In this document: positions 22,942 to 29,801 of the stretch, piece by piece
How the letters are laid out: each line of letters opens with the position of its first letter
How positions within the stretch are numbered: the first letter of the stretch is position 1
NCBI GenBank assembly: GCA_001314625.1
Contig: LJSH01000003.1
Location: forward strand, 1-64,000
DNA: 64,000 nt
Source of the DNA: Oceanicaulis sp. HLUCCA04
GTDB lineage: Bacteria > Pseudomonadota > Alphaproteobacteria > Caulobacterales > Maricaulaceae
Direction: 5' to 3'
The notes under the pieces: generated by a model
Databases searched by the model: none
What the model saw: the letters and a program-made list of their open reading frames with translations, nothing else
What the model was told of the DNA's origin: nothing
Made by a program: the position numbers and the translations under genes

Positions 22942-25107
22942 ATGCGGATCGGACGGATCATCACTCTGGCGGTGCCAGTCATTCTGGCTCTGGCCGTGGC
23001 GGGCGCGTTTGCTGCGGGCTTGCGCCTTGTTCCGCTGGAGGTGCGCCAGTTTGACGAAGATGCCGCGCTTGCAGATGCCATGCATTTCGAGGCGGAAATC
23101 TTCCGCGATCAATGGGGCGTGCCGCGTGTGCTGGGGCCCACCGATGGCGATGCGGCCTTCGCGCTGGCCTATGCCCATTCAGAGGATGATTTTGCCACCA
23201 TCCAGTATGCGCTGCGCGCGGCATTGGGGCCGGAGATGCTCGCCGCAGACGAAAGCGAGGCACGCGGGGCCTATCTGGTGCAGGCGCTTGGCGTCACCGA
23301 TCTGGTCGCCGCCGAGTATGAGACCCAGCTCTCGCTCGATACGCGCGCACTGCTCAGCGGCTATGCTGCCGGGCTGAACTATTACGCCGCGCTGCACCCT
23401 GACGAGCGGGTGCGCGATTTGTTTCCGGTGACCGGTGAGGATGTTGCGGCGCTCGCGGCGTTCTACTTTCCGCTCTTCTACGGGATGAGCGATGTGCTGA
23501 CCGAGCTGTTCGCGCCGGACACGCAGCGTGACGGCGCGCGCGGGCAGGAGTTGCAGGTGCATTTCATCGCGCCGGGCGAGCAGCACGAGCTGGGCTCCAA
23601 TGCCATCGCGGTTGCGCCAGCGCGCTCCGATGACGGGGCCACGCGCGTGGTGATCAATTCCCACCAGCCGGTCGAGGGCCCGGTCGCCTGGTATGAAACC
23701 CACATGATGTCCGATGAAGGGCTGAACTTCGCCGGCGGCACCTTCCCCGGCGTGCCCGTGCTGCATCTGGGCGCCAATCCGGGCATGGCGCATGCCGCCA
23801 CCATCAACCGGCCAGACGTCATTGATGTGTATGAGCTTACATTGTCCGATGATGACCGCGCCTACCTGCTGGATGGCGAATATGTGCCGTTTGAACGGTC
23901 GCAGGCGCGCATGCTGGTGCATCTATGGGGCCCGTTCGCGTTTCAGGTGACGCGGCCGATCGAGCGGTCGGTTCACGGGACGGTGCTGCGCACCGAGCGC
24001 GGCGTCTTTGCCATCCGTCATGCGACGCAAGGAGATCTTCGCGGCGTGGAGCAGACCTATCTGCTGATGCGGGCGCAAAATCTTGACGAGTACGAAGAGG
24101 CCATGGAGATGCTGGCCATGGGCAATACCAACCGGATCGTCGGCGATTCAACCGGGCGCATCGCGCGCTATTACAATGCCCGCATGCCGGTTCGGCTGGA
24201 TGAGCCGGGTCTCGACTGGCGGGGCACCTTGCCCGGAGACCGTTCTGATCTGGTCTGGAGCGAATTTGCTCCGTTTGACGCGCTGCCGCACATGGTCGAC
24301 CCCGAGGCTGGCTATGTGGTCGATGCCAACCACACGCCTTTCCGCGTGACGCTGACGGATGAAGATCCACGCGAGGCGGATTTCCCGTCCACATTCGGTA
24401 TCGAGACCCACATGACCAATCGCGGCCTTGTCGCCACAACGGCGCTGGCGGAGCTGGAAACCATCAGCCGCGAAGAGCTTCTGGCGATCAAGTGGGACCA
24501 TTCCTTCCACCCGGACAGCCAGGCCATGCAGCTGCGTGATGAACTGCTGGCCATGGACTGGTCGGACGAGCCGCTGATGGCCGATGCGCTGGCCGTCATA
24601 GAGGCGTGGGACGGCAATGCCGATTTTGACAATCCCCATGCCGCCCTGTCGCTTTTGACCTATCAGCCGGTGGGTACGGCGCGCGCAGCCGGTAATGCCG
24701 GGCCGCCGCTGGACGAGGCGTTGCGCGATGCGGCGGTTTATCTCGCCGAACATCATGGCCGGCTCGACCCGCCCTGGCGTGAGGTCAATTTCATCAAGCG
24801 CGGGGACGTGGCCATTCCGTTGCAAGGCGGCCCGGACACGCTGCGCGCGGTCTATGGCCAGCGCGATGGCGACGGCACGCTGCGCATGGTGGCCGGGGAC
24901 GGGCTGGTCATGCTGGCTGAATGGGATGCGGACGGGGAATTCTCCCTGTGGGCGGTGCATCATTTCGGATCGTCCAACCGGCCGGGCGCCGAGCACTATA
25001 CCAGCCAGATGCAGGATTTTGCCGACGAGCAGATGCGCCGCGTGCCGATGACCGTCGAGGCGGTGCGTGAAAGCGCGGTTGAGGCCTACCGGCCGGGGGA
25101 GCGGTAG
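22942..25107 (+). CDS. penicillin acylase family (Ntn-hydrolase) amidase, exported, copy 1
   Basis: A 721-residue precursor. The N-terminus has a membrane segment or signal (GRIITLAVPVILALAVAGAF). The expected autoproteolysis site is GSNAIAV with Ser219 as the future N-terminal nucleophile of the beta subunit. It is followed by the INSHQPVEGPVAWYETH substrate-pocket segment and HLGANPGMAHAATINRPDV. The pre-Ser alpha-subunit region has WGVPRVLGPTDGDAAFALAY. The family includes beta-lactam acylases and acyl-homoserine-lactone acylases (PvdQ, QuiP), so the substrate is open. The start has a GGGGAGGGG ribosome site. It is followed by a strong hairpin (25184-25211) and a paraoxonase-like gene. Confidence 0.88.
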   Translation: MRIGRIITLAVPVILALAVAGAFAAGLRLVPLEVRQFDEDAALADAMHFEAEIFRDQWGVPRVLGPTDGDAAFALAYAHSEDDFATIQYALRAALGPEMLAADESEARGAYLVQALGVTDLVAAEYETQLSLDTRALLSGYAAGLNYYAALHPDERVRDLFPVTGEDVAALAAFYFPLFYGMSDVLTELFAPDTQRDGARGQELQVHFIAPGEQHELGSNAIAVAPARSDDGATRVVINSHQPVEGPVAWYETHMMSDEGLNFAGGTFPGVPVLHLGANPGMAHAATINRPDVIDVYELTLSDDDRAYLLDGEYVPFERSQARMLVHLWGPFAFQVTRPIERSVHGTVLRTERGVFAIRHATQGDLRGVEQTYLLMRAQNLDEYEEAMEMLAMGNTNRIVGDSTGRIARYYNARMPVRLDEPGLDWRGTLPGDRSDLVWSEFAPFDALPHMVDPEAGYVVDANHTPFRVTLTDEDPREADFPSTFGIETHMTNRGLVATTALAELETISREELLAIKWDHSFHPDSQAMQLRDELLAMDWSDEPLMADALAVIEAWDGNADFDNPHAALSLLTYQPVGTARAAGNAGPPLDEALRDAAVYLAEHHGRLDPPWREVNFIKRGDVAIPLQGGPDTLRAVYGQRDGDGTLRMVAGDGLVMLAEWDADGEFSLWAVHHFGSSNRPGAEHYTSQMQDFADEQMRRVPMTVEAVRESAVEAYRPGER

Positions 25108-25183
25108 CGAATTAATCATGGTTGAAACCCCGCAAACGCGTCAGCGCTATCCGGGGCCTCAACCAGAACGATCCTCCACCCGG

Positions 25184-25211
25184 TCCCGGATGGCCCTTCG
25201 GCCTTCCGGGA
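25184..25211 (+). terminator. hairpin after the penicillin-acylase-family gene
   Basis: TCCCGGATGGCC-CTTC-GGCCTTCCGGGA forms a 12-bp stem with one mismatch, followed by TTT. It lies 77 bp after the acylase stop and 86 bp before the lactonase-like start, so it probably ends the acylase transcript. Confidence 0.6.
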
Positions 25212-25296
25212 TTTCAGATGCATCCCAATTCCCCGCAAGACAACGCCCCCTGCCATGCGTTAACCTTGGCCGCAATTACTCCGGGGAGGGCGTTAC

Positions 25297-26340
25297 ATGA
25301 TCCGTGTTGTTCTGATTGCCATTGGCCTTGTGGTTCTGATCGCGCTGGCGCGCATCGCTTGGATGATGGTGCCGGCATCAGGCGCGCTCACCCCGCACGA
25401 ACCGCGCCTTGCTGAGCGCTGCGAGAGCCTTGAGGTCGCGCCGGGTACCGAGGATGTCACGATCCACCCGCAATCAGGCATGGTCTTTGTCTCTGCCGCC
25501 GACCGCCGCTCTGAAAATCCTGAAGCAGGTGGCATCTGGACGTTTGATATCGCTGACCCTGAACAAACCTTGCGCTATGCCAGTGTTGACGGGCCGGAGG
25601 ACTTCCAGCCGCACGGGATCAGTCTTTATACCGGCGAAGACGGTGTGCAGCGGCTCTTTGTCATCAACCATCCGCTTGCTGGCGGACATGCAATCGAGGT
25701 CTTCGATATTGATGAGGAATGGCGGCTCTTCCATGCGGAGACGATAGCCTATCGCGAACTGTCCTCGCCCAATGATATCGTGGCGGTCGGCCCGCGCCAG
25801 TTCTACGCCACCAACGATTCGCGCTACCAGTCAGGGATACTGCAGCAACTGGAAGCCTATTTCGGGCTGCCGCTGGCTAGCATCAGCTATTTTGACGGCG
25901 AGGCGGGGCGTATTGCCGCCGGCGGTCTGATCTATGCCAATGGCATTAATGTCTCCGCCGATGGCGCCACGCTCTATGCGTCGGAATTCCTTGGCCGGAG
26001 CGTCAATGTCTATGAGCGCAACGGCGATACCGGCGCGCTCGTTCATCGCCGCTCCATCCCGGTGCGCACCGGCGCCGACAATATCGAGATGGACGAGAGC
26101 GGGCATTTGTGGATAGGCGCACATGCCCGCGTGTTTGATTTCCTGGCCCACGCTGAGGATGAAGCCGCTCTCGCCCCGTCTCATGTCATCCGGGTAGACC
26201 CGCAGACGGGACAGGTTGCCACCGTGCTTTATACCGATGGCGAGGAGCTGAGCGGATCGAGCGTCGGAGCCCCCTATGGCTACCAGTTCGTTGTCGGCGC
26301 GGTGTTTGATTCCGAAGTGCTGATTTGCCCGCGTAACTGA
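25297..26340 (+). CDS. paraoxonase/arylesterase-like lactonase with N-terminal anchor
   Basis: A 347-residue six-bladed beta-propeller protein of the paraoxonase (PON) type. SSPNDIVAVGPRQFYATND corresponds to the PON calcium-site segment, and IYANGINVSADGATLYASE to the second conserved Asn-containing loop. The first 25 residues (IRVVLIAIGLVVLIALARIA) form a membrane anchor. Paraoxonases are calcium-dependent lactonases and arylesterases, and some hydrolyse acyl-homoserine lactones. It lies next to an Ntn amidase of a family that includes AHL acylases. The start has a GGGGAGGG ribosome site. Gluconolactonase-type (SMP-30) activity is the main alternative. Confidence 0.8.
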   Translation: MIRVVLIAIGLVVLIALARIAWMMVPASGALTPHEPRLAERCESLEVAPGTEDVTIHPQSGMVFVSAADRRSENPEAGGIWTFDIADPEQTLRYASVDGPEDFQPHGISLYTGEDGVQRLFVINHPLAGGHAIEVFDIDEEWRLFHAETIAYRELSSPNDIVAVGPRQFYATNDSRYQSGILQQLEAYFGLPLASISYFDGEAGRIAAGGLIYANGINVSADGATLYASEFLGRSVNVYERNGDTGALVHRRSIPVRTGADNIEMDESGHLWIGAHARVFDFLAHAEDEAALAPSHVIRVDPQTGQVATVLYTDGEELSGSSVGAPYGYQFVVGAVFDSEVLICPRN

Positions 26341-26437
26341 TCAAGAGCGAAAAAGCGCTTCACACGCGGCGAACGCGCTCTAACCTCTCCCGACACCAGA
26401 CGGGCAAAAGCCCGCGACATTCAGGGGAGGATATGCC

Positions 26438-27784
26438 TTGGCCATTGCCAGCCCGCCGCCGGCTACACCGGTGACCCAGCCGCTTGCGCCCAGTGCCCGC
26501 CGCTATGCCATTGGCATGTTGCTGGTCATCTATATCTTCAATTTTCTCGACCGGCAGATCGTCAACATCCTCGCCGAGCCGATCAAGCTCGAGCTGGGGC
26601 TGGCCGACTGGCAGCTTGGCATGCTCACCGGCCTTGCCTTCGCGGCATTCTATACCGTGCTGGGTATTCCCATTGCGCGCTATGCGGAAAAGGCCGACCG
26701 GGTGAAAATCATCTCGGTAGCCGTCGCCGTGTGGAGCGTTTTCACCATCGCCTGCGGACTGGCGGCCAATTTCACCCAGCTTTTGCTGGCCCGCATCGGG
26801 GTAGGTGTCGGCGAGGCCGGGTGTTCGCCGCCTGCGCATTCGCTCATCACCGACTACACGCCCAAGGAACAGCGCGCCTCGGCGCTGGCCTTCTACTCGA
26901 TGGGCATACCGCTAGGGTCTCTGGCCGGCATGGCTCTGGGCGGGCTGATTGCCGATGCGTTCGGCTGGCGGGCAGCTTTCTTCGTTGCCGGTGCGCCGGG
27001 GATCATTCTGGCGGTCATGGCGTTTCTGACGCTGCCGGAGCCGCGCCGCGGGCTGGAAAAGAAGGTCTTGCCTGTCAAGGGGCCGAGCTTCGCTGACGCG
27101 ATTGTAGAGCTTCGCTCCAAGAAGTCCTTCTGGTGGATCTCCATCGGTGCGGCCCTGAGCGCGATGGTCGGCTATGGCCATATCGCGTTTTACGGCTCGT
27201 TCTATCTGCGCAATCACGGCGAGGGCCTGGCGGCCATGGCAGTCAGCGTCAACGAGATGATAGGGGTCAGCTTCGGACCTATCGGCTTTGTGGGCACCGC
27301 GCTGGGGCTCATTATCGGGATATGCGGCGCGCTCGGCACCTTCATTGGCGGCGTGCTCGCCGACCGGGCCGCGCGCAAGAATGTGGCCGGGTATGCAACT
27401 GTGCCGGCCATTGCCGGTCTGGTTACCGTCATTCCGTTCATCGCCGCCATGCTTGTGGACAATGTGGCGCTGTCCTTCCTGATCCTCGCCTTGCCGGTCT
27501 TTGCCGGGGCGATCTGGTATGGACCCGTCTTCGCCAGTGCGCAGAGCCTCGTCCAGCCCCGCACACGCGCGACGGCGGCAGCTGTGTTGCTGTTTGTGAT
27601 CAATCTGGTGGGCCTTGGGCTTGGCCCGCTTCTGGTGGGCATATTTAGCGACGTGTTCGCCCAGAGCATGGGAGCTGCTGAAGGCATTCGCTGGTCGATG
27701 GTGCTGTTTGGCGGGGTAGGCGGTATCGCGTCGATCGCCTTCTTCCTGGCCGCGCGCACGCTGAAAGACGAGGTGGTCGGCTAG
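26438..27784 (+). CDS. MFS transporter, spinster-like
   Basis: A 448-residue transporter with 12 predicted helices. FNFLDRQIVNILAEPIKLEL is typical of the spinster-like group, and GVGVGEAGCSPPAHSLITDY matches the conserved helix-4/5 region. The start appears to be TTG at 26438, eight bases after GGGGAGG; the nearby ATG at 26434 is in another frame. Its substrate is unknown; in many alphaproteobacteria these transporters lie next to catabolic genes. It is convergent with the histidine kinase, and the two stop codons share the palindrome CTAG at 27781-27784. Confidence 0.85.
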   Translation: MAIASPPPATPVTQPLAPSARRYAIGMLLVIYIFNFLDRQIVNILAEPIKLELGLADWQLGMLTGLAFAAFYTVLGIPIARYAEKADRVKIISVAVAVWSVFTIACGLAANFTQLLLARIGVGVGEAGCSPPAHSLITDYTPKEQRASALAFYSMGIPLGSLAGMALGGLIADAFGWRAAFFVAGAPGIILAVMAFLTLPEPRRGLEKKVLPVKGPSFADAIVELRSKKSFWWISIGAALSAMVGYGHIAFYGSFYLRNHGEGLAAMAVSVNEMIGVSFGPIGFVGTALGLIIGICGALGTFIGGVLADRAARKNVAGYATVPAIAGLVTVIPFIAAMLVDNVALSFLILALPVFAGAIWYGPVFASAQSLVQPRTRATAAAVLLFVINLVGLGLGPLLVGIFSDVFAQSMGAAEGIRWSMVLFGGVGGIASIAFFLAARTLKDEVVG

Positions 27785-29187
27785 GCCGTCTCACTGCCAG
27801 CCGGGCGGACGGTGAAGCGTGCGCCCGGCCGGGCGGCTCCCGGTCTGGCATCCTCAACATCCACGGTCAGGCCGTGACGGCGGACGACGGCATGGACAAA
27901 GGACAGTCCCAGGCCATGTCCACGCGGGCCGCCATGGCTGATCCGGGCAAAGCGCATGAACACGCGCTCGCGCCAGTCCGCTGGCACGCCGGGGCCGTTA
28001 TCCTCCACGATCAGCACCGGCCCTTCGCGCACGGTCACCTTCACCTCGCCGCCGTCAGGCAGGAACTTGACGGCGTTGTCGAGGAGGTTGGCGACAAGGC
28101 GTCCAAGCTGAGCCGGACTGCCGCGCATCATGACGGGCCGGGGGGCGTCGAGCTTCACGCTCGCGCCCTTTTCGGCGGCGACATCGTTGTAAAGCGGGGT
28201 GATGGAACGGGCGAGCGCGGCGAGGTCCAGCTCCTCCAGTCCGCGTGTGTCGCCGATCTCGGCGCTGATGGCGGAAATGTCCATCAGAGAATTGATCAGC
28301 TCGCCGAGCTCTGACAACTGCTCGCGTGCCTGCTCAATGCGGTCCGGATCGCGGTCCGCCTCGGCCAGCGTGCGGTCGATCCGGATCAGCGGGGTGCGCA
28401 GCTCGTGCGCGGTCAGGTCTGACACATCGCGCTGCGCGCTGATCAGCCTTTCGATCCGGTCCAGCATGGCGTTGATATTGCGTGAGAGCAGGCCGAACTC
28501 GTCACTGCCGTCCTCGCCGGGCGCGCGCTGGTCGATCGCGCCGTCGCGCACCGCCTGGCAGGTGCGGTTCAGGCGCTCGACACGCGCCATGATCCATCCG
28601 GCGGCAACCAGGCCGGCGGCGACGCCCAGTGTCAGCGTAATGAAAAACCCGGCCAGAAATATCGTGCGCAAGCGGGCCAGAGCCTCGGCCTGGCTGGTGG
28701 TGGAGCGGCCGACAAACAGGCGGTAGTCCTGCGGCATCAGGAAGGCCCGCCCCAGAACCGGCAGGCGTGCGCCATCGACCGTGAAGGCGCCATCTATCCA
28801 GGCAGCATCCAGCGAAAAGGCGTCGGGCCATTTTGTCAGATTGCCCGCCAGCGGTTCGCCGTCCGGGTCTGCAAGCAGATAGACAGGCCCTTCGCCCTCC
28901 AAAGGGCGCAAGGCCAATCGGTCGTCGACCGAACGGCGCAGCCCCGCCTCGCCTTCAATCGTGTAGATATCCACCAGCCCCGCCGCATCGGTATTGACCA
29001 GCTGACGCAAGGTCTGGTCGGAGACATAGGCGAAGGCGAAATACGCGATCAGGAAAATCACCGTGGAGGCCAGATTCACCAGAACCGCAATCAGGGCGGC
29101 GACGCGTACGAAGGTTGATCTGAAAATGCGGAGCGGTAAGCCTTTCAGGGCCGCGCGGGTTGGGGTTAGACTGGACCCGGACATCAT
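27781..29187 (-). CDS. membrane sensor histidine kinase (orphan)
   Basis: A 468-residue kinase. Two membrane helices (about residues 28-53 and 177-200) enclose a periplasmic domain of roughly 125 residues. A HAMP domain follows, then the H box SDLTAHELRTPL (His261), an N box near RLVANLLDNAVKF, and the G boxes VEDNGPGVP and GHGLGLSFVHAVV. It should autophosphorylate and pass the phosphate to an OmpR-type regulator. None is adjacent, and the only one in the window is at 44888, at the far end of the caspase-like cluster. The start codon lies 17 bp from the divergent lipoprotein start, with Shine-Dalgarno sequences for both genes inside that gap. Confidence 0.9.
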   Translation of the reverse strand: MMSGSSLTPTRAALKGLPLRIFRSTFVRVAALIAVLVNLASTVIFLIAYFAFAYVSDQTLRQLVNTDAAGLVDIYTIEGEAGLRRSVDDRLALRPLEGEGPVYLLADPDGEPLAGNLTKWPDAFSLDAAWIDGAFTVDGARLPVLGRAFLMPQDYRLFVGRSTTSQAEALARLRTIFLAGFFITLTLGVAAGLVAAGWIMARVERLNRTCQAVRDGAIDQRAPGEDGSDEFGLLSRNINAMLDRIERLISAQRDVSDLTAHELRTPLIRIDRTLAEADRDPDRIEQAREQLSELGELINSLMDISAISAEIGDTRGLEELDLAALARSITPLYNDVAAEKGASVKLDAPRPVMMRGSPAQLGRLVANLLDNAVKFLPDGGEVKVTVREGPVLIVEDNGPGVPADWRERVFMRFARISHGGPRGHGLGLSFVHAVVRRHGLTVDVEDARPGAARPGARFTVRPAGSETA

Positions 29188-29204
29188 GAATGAGGGACTC
29201 CCCG

Positions 29205-29792
29205 ATGCGCATACGTCTTAGCGCCCTCGCGGCGGCTTCTGTCCTGTCGGCAGGCCTCGCGGCCTGTGCGGGGCACCAGACCACGCCGCCACTGGCCAGT
29301 GTTGCCGAGCCTGATGGCCAGATATTTGCCGCGCTCGATATCGGCTTTCGCGCAGAGGCGGCCAGCGACGGCGCGGCGCTGCGCGCGGCTGCATCGCTGC
29401 TGGATTCCAGCGGCGCTGTGCCGGCCGAAGGTGAACCGGACCTGATGGAGCGCTGGCGTGATATGGCTGCCGGGCTGGGCGAGGAACTGCCGCCTGTGCG
29501 TGGGCGCATTGCCGGTCCGGCCTATCGCAATGGCATTGTCGGCGCCGGTGCGGCAGCGGTGCTGCGTGACAGCTTCCACTCCGGCCGTGCGGCGCGGGTC
29601 TCCTTGCAGGCGCGCGGGGCTGGCACCTTGCGTCTCTCTATCCGGCGAAATGATGGAGAGGCCGTATGCGAGGCGCTGGCCAGCACCGTGCCGGTGAGCT
29701 GCCAGTGGGTGCCGGTCTGGTCGGAGCCTTTCACCATCGAGATCACCAATCTCACCGGCGGACAAATTGCCTATTATCTCATCACCAACTGA
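29205..29792 (+). CDS. small lipoprotein with PPC-like C-terminal beta domain
   Basis: A 195-residue predicted lipoprotein: signal peptide RIRLSALAAASVLSAGLAAC with lipobox LAAC (Cys at about residue 20). The C-terminal 75 residues (RAARVSLQARGAGTLRLSI through FTIEITNLTGGQIAYYLITN) resemble the end of the 42450-43133 protein (VQIRNLGNIGVSHNLVTN), including two Cys in the same order. Both look like pre-peptidase C-terminal (PPC) type beta domains. Function is unknown. The start at 29205 has GAGGGA seven bases upstream. It is convergent with the CHAT protein ending at 29802 and belongs spatially to the caspase-like cluster. Confidence 0.65.
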   Translation: MRIRLSALAAASVLSAGLAACAGHQTTPPLASVAEPDGQIFAALDIGFRAEAASDGAALRAAASLLDSSGAVPAEGEPDLMERWRDMAAGLGEELPPVRGRIAGPAYRNGIVGAGAAAVLRDSFHSGRAARVSLQARGAGTLRLSIRRNDGEAVCEALASTVPVSCQWVPVWSEPFTIEITNLTGGQIAYYLITN

Positions 29793-29801
29793 CATTGCTT
29801 T

